The position numbers and the translations under genes are program-made. A stretch of DNA of 64,000 nucleotides, from contig QYRS01000004.1 in NCBI GenBank assembly GCA_006503535.1, positions 3,410,001-3,474,000 on the forward strand. The letters are read 5' to 3'. This document shows, in pieces, positions 34,852-45,296 of this stretch. Position 1 is the first letter of the stretch. Every line of letters begins with the position of its first letter. The notes beneath the pieces are model-generated. The model was not told the DNA's origin, ran no database searches, and saw nothing but the letters and a program-made list of their open reading frames with translations. Origin of the DNA: Arthrinium phaeospermum (taxonomy: Eukaryota; Ascomycota; Sordariomycetes; Amphisphaeriales; Apiosporaceae).

Positions 34852-35900
34852 CTATGGCTTTTCCTCCTCCGCCCGCCACTCTTCCACAGTCAGATGGGCC
34901 GCCCCCCTCTTCGCCACGTCCCGGATCAAGGAGGGGAGGTTGTTGCAGATAGTATGCGCCGCCCCGGGGGAATTCAGCGACGTCGCATCGAGGATCAGCC
35001 GCTGGCTGGAGGCGCGGTCGTTCATCATCTCGAACTTGTCCAGCATCCAGCGCCTCGTCGAGCACACGCGCAGGCTGGCGCCGAAGAAGTACCAGGTGTC
35101 GCGGTTCATCATGGGGCAGGGGTCGTAGCAGTGCACCACGCGCCGCACCCGCGCGGCGGCCGAGTCAGGGAGCTTGCCGGACGCGTAGTGGCAGCTCGGC
35201 GGCTTGTTGGCGCAGACGCAGCCCGCCGTCGCGTTCCGGGCCGGGTCGTTCCGGTTGAAGGGGTGCGTGCAGGAGGACAGGTAGTTGTGGACGTAGGCCG
35301 CGCACCAGGAGGCGTAGGGCAGGAAGCGGTCGCGGTCCGGGCTGAGGTACAAGGCGCCCTTGACGGCGCCGATTTCTTCCAGCCCCTGGCTGAGGAGCCA
35401 CGCTTGGTTGGCCGGGGTGATTTCCCCCTTGGGGAGATTTCGATATTCGTCCGTCCAGGGGTTCGGGGTGTTCTGACGCGGCTGTTGGCGGCCCCCTCCC
35501 CGTCCCATGGCTGGTAGCTGCAACACATCAAGGCGCAGGTCATAGTACTTGAGGGCCCTCTCGCGAGACTCTACGTTGACCGAGAGGAGCGGGCTGACCA
35601 AGCTCCTGATCGGCAAAGGACGCAGTGTTTGGCGATGAATGAAAACTAGCCGATTTGAGGCTTCGTTTTGGATCACATGGTCCCACTGTAGTTGGCGTGT
35701 CAGTCATGTCTTTTGCAGCAGTGTGCTCCAAGTCATCTCTAGCTCTTGAGGGTCTGATCCTGAATGCGCTGTACGAAGCGAGTAAATGCTCGGGGGATTT
35801 GAATAGCAGCTCCACGAAGCGAGTTGTAGAGCAATATAGTACTTACAATGATTAACCGAAGCTCGCATGGGAGCTTAGGGAATCTCTTGAATTCTGACAT
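34852..35900 (-). CDS. 2EXR-domain protein
   Basis: 295 residues from exons 35900-35847 and 35685-34852, joined by a GT..AG intron. MSEFKRFPKLPCELRLII joins WDHVIQNEASNRLVF. That gives the pattern F-x-KLP-x-ELR-x-x-IW, and VNVESRERALKYYDLRL completes the 2EXR domain, a fungal-specific domain of unknown function. ATGs at 35975 and 35927 would extend the N-terminus. The rest has a Cys-containing middle (CTHPFNRNDPARNATAGCVC, CYDPCPMMNRDTWYFFGASL) and a helical end. These proteins are strongly expanded in filamentous ascomycetes. No function can be given. It converges on the membrane-protein gene, with about 150 bases between stops. Confidence 0.82.
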
Positions 35901-37468
35901 TGGGAGTTCTGCCGCAGTTCCGCACATGCCGCCGCTCAATGAGGATATATGCGGGTGCTGACTTGAGCAAAACATGTAAATTTTCAGGCTACGAGTTGGC
36001 GGAAGGCTTTTGGAACTGGCCAGTGGACGAGGTTTTCAACCCAGAAATTTTACTAGCTCAGTTGATCTGAAGAAGGTTACGGTTGACCATGGGTCGCCCA
36101 GTCAAATCTTATCGATCTAATTATATCTTGCAGAGGGATGGCAACGCGTGTGTATGTGTGTGCGATGGGAAGGAGGGATAAATTACAAGTCCTAGGGAGC
36201 GTCCATCGCGAGAACGTATACTTATTTTCGAAAGCTTTCTCCGAAAACCTGCGCAGAACCAGCATCTGCGTGCCCTGGTTTTGAGAAGTTTGTTGCCCGG
36301 TGTGTGGTTCCTTTCTCGATAGCTGGACATGATGTTATCGCGAGCCCCGGGCTTGCCTTGAACCCTATGCCGTGGGGCATGATAAGTGGCTGTGGTCGAG
36401 GGTTATGACAGAAAGGGGGTTTGGCACTTATTAATATTTATTATGGCTGGAGGCTTAATTTTTTTCTTCTTATTATTTAAGATACCTATTTGTTTTACTA
36501 CGGAGTTACTACCAATTTATATAACCTTCCATTTATTCCTGATTACTTATATTAGCTGTATAAAGTATATGCTTGGAAAAAATTCAAATAAATCATATCT
36601 TGCATTGAACCAAACTTCGGCCTCTGGTTCTGTGGTACAGCTCAATCCAGCTCATTTTGAACACCCGTTGCAAGGATGCCTCTTAGAGTGGTATGTCTGC
36701 CACATGCATATACCGTTTGTAACACGTTGGGAAGGTCGAGGAATTGCACAAGATGTTAGACCAGGCCTGGGAACGCTGATCAGTAGCTGCGCAGGTGCCA
36801 TCGACATCGGAAGCAAATCCAAGTTGCTGAGTTCGCGCATCATGCCGCTCAACAGTATTATACGAAGAGCAACCATTTCCAACAGCATTTTGACAATAAT
36901 GTCAAAATAAAGCACAGTAGCCTTAGTCCCTGAGGTCACTCTTGGGTTTATGCAAATTATGAACAGTACTTGCCTTTGAGGCGTCACTCGATTACTCCAT
37001 AGTCGCCAGTCACAAAGAGCCACGGTGAATGATCTTTATGACGCCCAGAGATGCTACAATGTTTCTAGCAGAGTTGAGGTGGTTCAAAGCGCTTTCTGTG
37101 CTATCTGATACTTGTCTCGAGTACAGACGTGGATAATGGATGATAAATGGGGCATGCCCTCCTTTTCCTTGTTCGCTTTGTCCGACGTGGCAGGGACCTT
37201 CGTCGGCTATTACAGAGTGGGTGCGCGATCTTTCATCGCCAACAATGGAAAACACAAGAACAATTCCATTGAGATTTCTATGGCAGACCTCAAGTAAAAG
37301 AATGACTTCTAAGGAGCCATTGACTTGGATCTCTCTATAAATGGCCACCCTGGCTCCTTGGCATCAGGGGTCTTGACTCTCCCTTCCCATCATAAAACCC
37401 CGTACCAGCACTCAGCAGAAACCAAACTTGTCTTCAGCATATATAACCACAACAAAAAAGAAAAAAAA
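35901..37468. other. intergenic with an AT-rich patch
   Basis: About 36.43-36.62 kb is clearly AT-rich compared with its surroundings. A frame of 174 codons crosses this patch but begins at GTG and matches no family. The last 150 bases are the LPMO promoter and leader. Confidence 0.5.
37336..37341 (+). promoter_or_regulatory. possible TATA box of the LPMO gene
   Basis: TATAAA 128 bases upstream of the ATG. A second TATATAA lies nearer (around 37439), but it is too close to the start codon to leave a usual leader. Confidence 0.4.
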
Positions 37469-38860
37469 ATGTACACAGCAACCTCCCCCAAGACCCTCGT
37501 CGCAGCAGCGCTGGCGCTGCTCGGCACCACCCCCCACGCCGCCTTCGCCCACATGATCATGGCGGAGCCGCCGCCGTTCGGGGGCGCGGACCTGGACAAC
37601 TCGCCGCTGACGGGTTCCAACTTCCCGTGCAAGGTCAAGGGCGACCCCAAGGCCTTCTTCAAGCGCGACAAGGTGACGACGGTGGCGGTGGGCGAGAAGC
37701 ACCCGCTCTCGTTCAAGGGCAGCGCCGTGCACGGCGGCGGCTCGTGCCAGCTGGCCGTGACCAAGGACCTGGAGCCGACGGCCGAGTCGCACTGGCAGGT
37801 CATCCTCTCGATCCACGGCGGCTGCCCCTCCATCGACGGCACCGGGCCCAGCACCTACGAGTGGAGCGTCCCCGAGCAGGTCGCGCCGGGCGACTACGTC
37901 TTCCAGTGGTCCTGGATCTCCAAGATGGCGGGGCAGCCCGAGTTCTACCAGAACTGCGCCGCGCTGACCGTCACCGGCGGCAAGAAGAAGTCGAAGCGGC
38001 ACGGCGGCGTCGACGATGGCGATGGCGGCGAATACGAACACTACGGCAACGAGACCCTGGTCGGGAGTAACATTCTCGCCCGCGACGATAAGCTGCCCGA
38101 TCTCTGGGTCGGCAACATGGGTCCCACCATCAATGGGTGCATGTCCAAGACCAGTACCGACCCCGAGTACCCGGACCCCGGCCCCAATGTCATCACGCCC
38201 GGTAAGGGGGCCATGGCCTTCTCCAAGCTCACTGGAAAGGATTGCGTCCCGGGTAATAAGCAGGCTACTGGTGGGGCTGCTGCTCCTGCATCTGGTGGCT
38301 CCTCTGGTGGCTCTTCTGGTGGTGCTTCCGGTGGTTCGTCTGGTGGTTCGTCTGGCGGTGGGAATGACGGTCAGTACCACGGTGAAGGTAGCAGCGGTGG
38401 CTCCGGCTCAGGTTCTGGTTCCGGTTCTGGCAGCTCCGGCTCCGGCTCAGGTTCTGGAAGCTCTGGCTCTAGCAGCTCCGCCGCCGCCGCCCCCAGCTCT
38501 GCCCCCGCCGCCGGCGCAACACCCTCCGGCTTCATGACCAGCATCGCCGCCGCCTCCGCCTCTTCCGCCCCCGCCGCCGCCGCCCCCTCCTCCGAGGCCG
38601 GCAGCTCCTCCTCTGGTGACAGCGGCTCCGCCCCTGCCGCTGCCCCTGCTTCGGGTGGCGCTGGCGGTGGCGAGAACGGCGCCTGCACCGAAGAGGGCAT
38701 CTTCAACTGCATCGGCGGCAGCTCGTACCAGCGCTGCGCGTCGGGCAAGTGGACCGCGGTCGAGCCGATGCCCGGCGGCACCAAGTGCGCCGAGGGCAAG
38801 TCCAACAACCTCTGGGCCCGGGGCGAGGCCATGATGATGATGCGCCGGCGCCGCGTCTAG
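37469..38860 (+). CDS. AA11 lytic polysaccharide monooxygenase with C-terminal X278-like module
   Basis: Secreted copper enzyme for oxidative cleavage of chitin. It has 463 residues in one exon, starting at the ATG after an A-rich leader. The signal peptide ends AAFA after residue 27, leaving His28 (HMIMAEPPPFG) as the N-terminal copper-brace histidine. GSAVHGGGSCQLAV supplies the second His and EFYQNCAALTV the axial Tyr; this spacing is typical of AA11. After the catalytic domain comes a Gly/Ser then Ala/Ser/Pro linker of about 140 residues coded by degenerate short repeats (38,260-38,660). A Cys-containing C-terminal module (CTEEGIFNCIGGSSYQRC, then KWTAVEPMPGGTKC) resembles the X278 module often attached to AA11. 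The chain ends in Met- and Arg-runs. Chitin as substrate is family knowledge. Confidence 0.93.
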   Translation: MYTATSPKTLVAAALALLGTTPHAAFAHMIMAEPPPFGGADLDNSPLTGSNFPCKVKGDPKAFFKRDKVTTVAVGEKHPLSFKGSAVHGGGSCQLAVTKDLEPTAESHWQVILSIHGGCPSIDGTGPSTYEWSVPEQVAPGDYVFQWSWISKMAGQPEFYQNCAALTVTGGKKKSKRHGGVDDGDGGEYEHYGNETLVGSNILARDDKLPDLWVGNMGPTINGCMSKTSTDPEYPDPGPNVITPGKGAMAFSKLTGKDCVPGNKQATGGAAAPASGGSSGGSSGGASGGSSGGSSGGGNDGQYHGEGSSGGSGSGSGSGSGSSGSGSGSGSSGSSSSAAAAPSSAPAAGATPSGFMTSIAAASASSAPAAAAPSSEAGSSSSGDSGSAPAAAPASGGAGGGENGACTEEGIFNCIGGSSYQRCASGKWTAVEPMPGGTKCAEGKSNNLWARGEAMMMMRRRRV

Positions 38861-39218
38861 GGGGCTTAGCCATGAATAGTAGTATGATTTTGGAGAGGTG
38901 GAGTTTCACGCGCACTTTCCTACGGTTAAGGCTTGGATAAATATGATAGTAATGTGAAGAGGTGTTAAGGAGTATTATATGAATCCAATACGTGACTAGG
39001 CATGACAGAGCAGATGGGGGTTGACAGTAAAGTAGTCATTTTTATTGTATGTTTACGATTCTCAAGCTAGTAAGGAGTGAATGTTTGTTCTCGTAAGAGT
39101 TGATACCGCTAGCAAGCACTTGACCTCATCATCCACCGTTAGCCCAAAGGGCTGGCGTGGACCTATGTCTGCCCACAGACTCGCATATTTCAGCTAAGTC
39201 GTAGCATCATCACCCCAC
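38861..39218. other. gap between convergent genes
   Basis: AT-leaning 3' flanks of the LPMO and amine oxidase genes. Nothing else seen. Confidence 0.6.
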
Positions 39219-41399
39219 TCACAGCTTGCTGGTGACAGGGCCGCTGGAGCAGCAAGAATCCTTGCTACCTTCAGCCACAGCCGCACCCGAAGCCGGAAAC
39301 GCATCCCGCGACGTCGTGTCCTTGAAGACAGTCGTGGGCGGCACCCACAGCGCCGGATTCTTAACAAAGAAGTTAGCAGCCCGCAACATGACACTGACCG
39401 GCTCCGCCGGCATGACGGGAAAGTCCTCGGTGCGCGGGAAGTGCGTGAGCCCGAACTGCACAAAACAAACGATATCGGCGTCGGCAATGTTCCCGCCGCG
39501 CGCGGCCCAGTCCTCGATGGTCGGGTTGTCGACGTGGCCCGGCATCCCGGTACTTTGGCACACGTAGTCGCCCGCCGGGAACAGCTCGTCGTCGCGGTAG
39601 GGCAGGACCCATAGCGCGTGGCGGGCGAAGGCGGCGCGGGCGTGGACGACGCTGCCGGGCTGGGCCAGGAGGGGCGGGCAGCTGTTGTTGAGGATCTTGT
39701 AGCCGACGGGCTTCTGGGAGGACGGGTTCAGGCGGTGCGGGTTCACGATGGACCAGGACCGGCTGGTCTCGTGCTTGTAGTCGCGCATGCCCTCGCGCGC
39801 GTCCTCGAGCAGGGTGGCTTTGCTGTAGAAGCCGTTGCCGAACGGGTTCTCGGCGGACCCCACCGGGTGCTCCGAAGGCAGGGCGTCGTGCTCCAGGACG
39901 CTGTTGCGGGGCCCGTCGATGGCCGGATCGACGCGCAGGGAGAAGATGTGCTGGTGGTTGTGGGCGTCGAGGCCGCGGGCCACCTCGGTGCCGTAGGGCG
40001 CCGCCGTCTCGGACGGGTGCAGGCAGTAGGTGTTGAGCATGCCCGTCAGCTTGACCTCGAGCCGGTAGGTGCCGTCCAGACTGAAGGTGTGGTAGAAGCC
40101 GTACTCGTAGTTGGCGGCCGTGATGATCTGCGAGACGACGAGGCGGCGGTCGCGCGCCGCGATGACGGTGCCGTCGCGGTAGTCGGTGTGCTTGTACAGC
40201 AGGCCGTTGTCCTCCTCGTGGATGCAGACGGCGTTCTGGAGCACGGCGGGGGACCCGTCCGAGATGGACATGACGGCGTCGAGGTAGTGGATGGCGCCCT
40301 TGCAGTCGCAGCCCAGCTTCAAACTGTTGGTCATCAGGCCCGTCCCGTACTCGCCCACGTCGAAGGCGTGCTTCTTCTGGTGCGGCGCCGTGGGGTTGCC
40401 GTACGGCACCACCATCTCGACGACGCTAATCCGGTTGAAGAGGGAGCGCTCCCGTTGCTCGTGCATGTCGTGCATGCGCACGTCGGAGATGACGATGCCC
40501 TCGCGGAAGTTGAAGCCGATGTGCATCTTGTAGCCGGCCCACGACAGCTCGTTGCCGCGCATCTCGAACGAGACGCCCTGCGGCTGCACGATGTCGATGG
40601 GCTTGAGGCGGCCGTGGTCGTACCCGTCGCCGACGTACTGGGGCAGGTAGTTGTGCTCGTCGAGCGGGGGCGGGACTCGCTCGCCGTTTACGCGGCGGAC
40701 GTCGACGGCCAGGACCTCCTCGCGCTCCGTGTCGATAATGACGGTGAAGTCGAGCGGGTGGGCGTACTGGTTGTCGAGGGGCGCGGCGCGGTAGTAGGCC
40801 AGCCCCTGCTGCAGGCGGCGCTCGAAGCCCCAGCGCGCGTCGTGCCCGATGGCCCAGCCGTCGAAGAAGACGCGCGACATGTCCACAATACCAATCTCGC
40901 GGCACGCCGCCGCCACCTGCGCGTCCGCCCGCGCCACGCGCTCGCAGATGTCGAGGTCCTCGAGCGTCAGCATCGGGCCCACGTCCGTCACTTTCTTCCG
41001 GCTCTCGACCGCGCCCTGGCTCAGGCTCACCAGAAACTCCGACACCTGTCCGCTGCCCCGCTCGATGACGATGGCGAAGGCCCGGCGCTGCGGGCGGGGG
41101 CCGTTGCCGGCCTGGAAGGCCTGGTACTCGTCCTTGCGCGGCTCCCGCAGGGTGAGGCAGTTGAACTTGACGGTCTGCGGGTGGACGTAGTTGCGGATCA
41201 GCTTGGCTGCCACCGAGATCTCCTCAACCGTGAGCTGATCTGTTGAAACGTTAGCCGCGTTTCTTGTATTAGAGAGGATGGATTACTTGCCCAATGGGTG
41301 AGGAGGTGGCTTGGGGATGACGGTTTCGTTTGGAGAGGAACCATTGGCATCGTCCCGATAGATTATGTAACCTGGAATGGTTGAGGTGTCGGGCGTCAT
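39219..41399 (-). CDS. copper amine oxidase (TPQ type)
   Basis: Oxidises primary amines to aldehyde, ammonia and H2O2. 709 residues from exons 41399-41291 and 41239-39219 (sum 2130). The 51-base intron has a GC..AG border (GCAAGT donor) and a GGCTAAC branch-like site. Exon 1 starts MTPDTSTIPGY; the junction reads HPLDQLTVEEI, the usual first block of the N-terminal N2/N3 domains. Catalytic features: the base Asp in AFDVGEYGTG (about residue 330), TAANYEYGF with the Tyr that becomes topaquinone (about residue 412), the copper histidines in HNHQH and a third in the region LTHFPRTEDFPVMP. No signal peptide is seen, so it is probably peroxisomal or cytosolic; the C-terminal SKL tripeptide is a textbook PTS1 and favours peroxisomes. 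It is divergent from an APC permease gene. Confidence 0.94.
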
Positions 41400-42685
41400 T
41401 TTGGCGGCGTGAATGTGCCATACGTGTTGAGTGAGGACCACGGGGGGTTTGCAATTCTGGGACCAGTCAGTCCTCTGGCTTGGCTTCTGCTGAAGCGCGT
41501 TGATTGGTTAGAGTGTTGGATTGCGATGCAACTGTAGAAAGCTGTGAAGAGATATTTCTGAGATCAAGAAGAGTGCAAGTTGACAGGCATGCGATTTATA
41601 GTGAGAAACAACGGAGTGGATGCCAATCGTCGTCTCGGATGGCGCTAAGCTCGTCACCCAACCCAACGGCTACTTGGATTTACCGAAGAACCATGCCGTT
41701 GGAATAGCCCGAGTCTAGGCCGGATCAACAGGGCGCAGGAGGAGGCTCTTACCAGGGTCCTCCAAAGTCAAACTGCAGTCAGCCCGGCATGGTGCTGGCG
41801 GCATCGGCGCTCTGGGCACCCGGCGCCCGGGGAGCCAAGCACGCGACCAAAGGCCTTATGGAGGACATCACTATCGAAGATGGGGTAGTTGCGGGGCCTG
41901 AGTCAGGGATCTGAATGTGTCAATGGTGGTGTCCAAAATAGACAGTGTGCGGAATTGGGGCATCTGTACTGTGCTCGGTTATACTCTCGATCACTCCAAG
42001 ACAAGATCGGACGGAGTTGCAGCGACTCAGAGCGATTATACTCATGCCGCGCATTTTAGTCGGCTGTATGACCAAGATACTTCAGATAACGCATGCAGCA
42101 TGCATGGTATGACATTCTGTGGACCCCGCCAAACCCGCCGGTGATAAGGGCATAAGGGCAATTCTAGAGCACCGCACCGCACCGGTTCCACCTCGTCCAC
42201 CACCCTTATCTGATCAGGCCGGAGTGGCGCCCCCTCGCCCACTCTAGCACGGCATTGGATGAACGTCACATACATAGCCGGCCCAGCACTTGCACGCTTG
42301 CTTGACCGAAGCGACGCTCCCCTAAACCAAACCGCCGCGAGCAGCATCCCAACGGCCTGGAAATGGTACTACATGAGATATTTCCTTGGCTAAATGAATA
42401 ATCCTCGACTTGGGATCGGGGCGAACCGAAACAAAACCGCCCTTTATGGAGCCCCCGCTGTTCGCGAAAAAGGCTGCTTTTGGATCAGCACAGCAAAGCA
42501 CCGTCGGGCGGCGTCCATGCATGTTACCTACCTAATTAAAAGCGTCACAGTTCCCAGAGGGCCTCGCATCGGATTCTTTCCATCGCCAGTCACGCGACAC
42601 CTCCAACAACTTTCTCTCTCCCTCTCTCTCTCTGTCTCTCTGGTTGTGGATCGGACCCAGACCAAATACCCAAGGCTTTTCCGTG
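41400..42685. other. shared upstream region of amine oxidase and permease genes
   Basis: About 1.3 kb between divergent starts, so both promoters should lie here. A CT-rich stretch (42611-42642) precedes the permease ATG. No coding frame was supported. Confidence 0.6.
42611..42642. repeat. CT-rich microsatellite before the permease gene
   Basis: Imperfect CT dinucleotide stretch ending 44 bases before the ATG. Pyrimidine runs of this kind are common just upstream of fungal start sites. Confidence 0.8.
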
Positions 42686-44335
42686 ATGGAAAAAACTACC
42701 GACATAGCACACCACCACCACCCAACGACCCACACACCGGTAGCAGAGAGTTACGATGAGGACGGACAGGACCTGGCCGACCTGGGCCACGAGCAGGCGC
42801 TGACTCGGAAGTTCAGCCTGTGGAGCATGATGGCGCTGACCTTCAGCGTGCTGGGCACGTGGGCGACCATGGCGCAGAACCTGGCGAGCGGGCTGTCCAA
42901 CGGCGGGCCCGTCTCCATCCTCTGGGGCCTGGTGCTGGTGCTCGGCTGCAACGTGGCCGTGGCCCTGTCGCTGGGCGAGCTGTGCAGCGCCATGCCCACC
43001 ACGCTGGGGCAGGCCTACTGGATCTCGCGCCTGTGGCCGACGCCGGCGGGCCGCTTCACGAGCTACATGTGCGCCTGGATCAACACGTTCGGCTGGTGGG
43101 CCATGTCGGCCTCGCAGATCGCCTTCATGACCAACTTCATGCTCAGCATGCGCCTGCTCTTCGACCCGGACTGGGACGGCGCCGACGCCGGCTGGGTCCA
43201 GTTCCTCGTCTACCTCGGCCTCACGCTGGCCATGACGGCCGTCAACCTGGTCTCGTGCCGGCACGACCGGGCCCTGCCCCTCTTCAACAACATGGTCGGC
43301 CTCATGTTCTGCGCCCTCTTCTTCGCCGTCTCGCTGGCCCTGCTCATCTCGGTCGGCGCCAAGCCGCACCTGCACTTCCAGTCGCCCGCCTTCGTCTTCG
43401 GCGCCTGGGTCAACCAGACGGGCTGGGACGACGGCGTCGTCTGGTTCATCGGGCTGGTGCAGGCCGCCTACGGGCTGACGGCCTACGACTCGGCCATCCA
43501 CATGATCGAGGAGATCCCGCACCCGCGCGTCAACGTGCCCAAGGTCATGTGGCTGTCCGTCGTCAGCGGCGCCGTGACGGGCTTCATCTTCTGCGTCGTC
43601 TGCCTCTTCTGCGTGCAGTCGCTCGAAGACATCCTGGCCCCGATGAGCAGCCTGCCCTTCATCGACCTGCTGTGGCGGACGACGGGCGTCGACTGCGCCT
43701 GCGTGCTGCTCGCCCTATTCATCTTCAACGGCTTCGGCCAGGGCACCAGCATCGTCACCTCGTCCTCGCGCCTGACCTGGAGCTTCGCCCGCGACGGCGG
43801 CCTGCCCTGGAGCCGCTACCTGTCCGTCGTCGACGAGACGTGGAAGGTGCCCGCGCGCGCCACCTGCGCCCAGGGCCTCGTCATCGGCGCCATCGGCGTC
43901 CTCTACGTCTTCGCCAACACGGTGCTCGAGGCCATCCTCAGCGTCAGCACCATCGCCCTCACCATCTCCTACGCCATGCCCATCGTGACGCTCATGTGCG
44001 TCGGGCGCGAGCGGCTGCCCGCGGCGCCCTTCCGGCTCGGCCGCCCCCTCGGTCCGGCGATGAACTGGGTCTCGGTCGTGTATTGCGCCGTCACCACCGT
44101 CTTCTTCTTCTTCCCCAGCTCGCCCCGCCCCGCGCCCAGCGACATGAACTACGCCATCGCCGTCTTCGGCATCGTGCTGGTCGTGTCGCTGGGCTTCTGG
44201 TTCGTCAAGGGCCGCTTCACCTACTTCCAGGCCAGCGTCGACATTGAGGGCATGGAGCCGAGGCCCCGGCATGGCACGACCAGCGGCAGCTGCGGGTCCG
44301 TGGATCCCAAGCTACGGAAGTCGAGCCCGGTTTGA
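42686..44335 (+). CDS. APC-family amino acid/choline/GABA-type permease
   Basis: Plasma-membrane or vacuolar proton symporter of 549 residues, single exon. The ATG at 42686 gives MEKTTDIAHHHHP; the upstream in-frame codon at 42644 is GTG. About 12 TM segments are visible. Family markers: FSLWSMMALTFSVLGTW in TM1, LSLGELCSAMPTTLGQAYW with the conserved Gly/Glu of TM2, AYGLTAYDSAIHMIEEI in TM6, and VPKVMWLSVVSGAVTGFIF. These match the fungal Uga4/Hnm1 branch, which takes up GABA, choline or polyamine-like amines. Cytosolic ends are short and polar. The neighbouring amine oxidase, transcribed divergently, makes an amine substrate attractive, but that is inference. Confidence 0.92.
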   Translation: MEKTTDIAHHHHPTTHTPVAESYDEDGQDLADLGHEQALTRKFSLWSMMALTFSVLGTWATMAQNLASGLSNGGPVSILWGLVLVLGCNVAVALSLGELCSAMPTTLGQAYWISRLWPTPAGRFTSYMCAWINTFGWWAMSASQIAFMTNFMLSMRLLFDPDWDGADAGWVQFLVYLGLTLAMTAVNLVSCRHDRALPLFNNMVGLMFCALFFAVSLALLISVGAKPHLHFQSPAFVFGAWVNQTGWDDGVVWFIGLVQAAYGLTAYDSAIHMIEEIPHPRVNVPKVMWLSVVSGAVTGFIFCVVCLFCVQSLEDILAPMSSLPFIDLLWRTTGVDCACVLLALFIFNGFGQGTSIVTSSSRLTWSFARDGGLPWSRYLSVVDETWKVPARATCAQGLVIGAIGVLYVFANTVLEAILSVSTIALTISYAMPIVTLMCVGRERLPAAPFRLGRPLGPAMNWVSVVYCAVTTVFFFFPSSPRPAPSDMNYAIAVFGIVLVVSLGFWFVKGRFTYFQASVDIEGMEPRPRHGTTSGSCGSVDPKLRKSSPV

Positions 44336-45296
44336 GGGAGGGATATTATGTTATAGATGTATATACGTGTGCATTATCTGGGGTTTACCCCCCCTTCAAA
44401 AGTTTCCCAAAAGTTCTCAAAAGTTGTGTTGTAGGAATATTGCATCTGGGGTTTCAGGGACGGAGCATTGCATTCCAGGCGTTTTTGGTATTTAGCCGTA
44501 GCATAGTCAATGGCAATACGAAGGCAGATTGGCTGGACTTCCTCAAGAGCTCACATCCTCTGGTCCATTTTCTCCTTTTTCTTGTTATTGAAACAAGCTT
44601 CATGAGACTTTCAGATTTGCTTGCCTGCTGCATGCAGCGAATCTGCGTATAACCGAGGTAAGCTTTGCTGCTGGTGCCAAGAAAACATATCTAATGGCTG
44701 AATCGTATAGCACCTGCTAGCCCGCATTGGCAACTCAGCTCGCCAGATTGCCAATGGCCGTGCGCAGCACGGAGTAAGGTAAGGTTCAGGATAACTCAAG
44801 CAGATGTATGTATGTGTAATAACTACTATTACCTACCACTATCTCCCCCAGATCCATCCTCCATCCTGCCGTACAGTACAAGGCGTACGGTGCATATAAA
44901 CGCGGGCTAATGCAAGAGGGCTCCGCCTCGTTTCCAGCGCCCCCCTGCCTATCAGTTCCCCGCATGTCGATCTTGGCATGGATTGAGCACCCATGCCCCA
45001 GCCTGCCGCCCAATGGGCCCAATGGAGCATGTCCAAGCGGTTCAAGTTAACCTTTCTATCAAGAATCCCTGCTGACGAGGTTGATTGACGTGAGCCTCGG
45101 AATCCGTAATGCCGCCGTGATAAGAGGCTCAATCTTGAAGCCCCGTCTTGGAGATGCCGAGACCGCGAAAGAGAGACCGAGGTCAATTCACTGGGTTCTC
45201 TTGGCATTCACTGTGCTGACTGGAGGCTGGAAAGCATCACCACAGTAGGTTGATTAGTTCAAGTCAACAACATATCGGCAGAAGATCTTTCCGTGC
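44336..45296. other. intergenic, no gene seen
   Basis: 3' flank of the permease gene and upstream region of the aldehyde dehydrogenase relic. No supported frame. Confidence 0.6.

Noticed and set aside
36386..36910. 174-codon frame with hydrophobic start in an AT-rich patch
   Set aside because: Begins at GTG, no family, no splice support; hydrophobicity follows from AT-rich codons.
39618..41246. 542-codon plus-strand frame across the amine oxidase gene
   Set aside because: Shadow of GC-rich third positions. It has no domain and its opposite strand codes an unmistakable copper amine oxidase.
42820..44247. 475-codon plus-strand frame rich in Arg, His and Pro
   Set aside because: It is the shifted frame of the permease gene, with the typical composition of a shadow.
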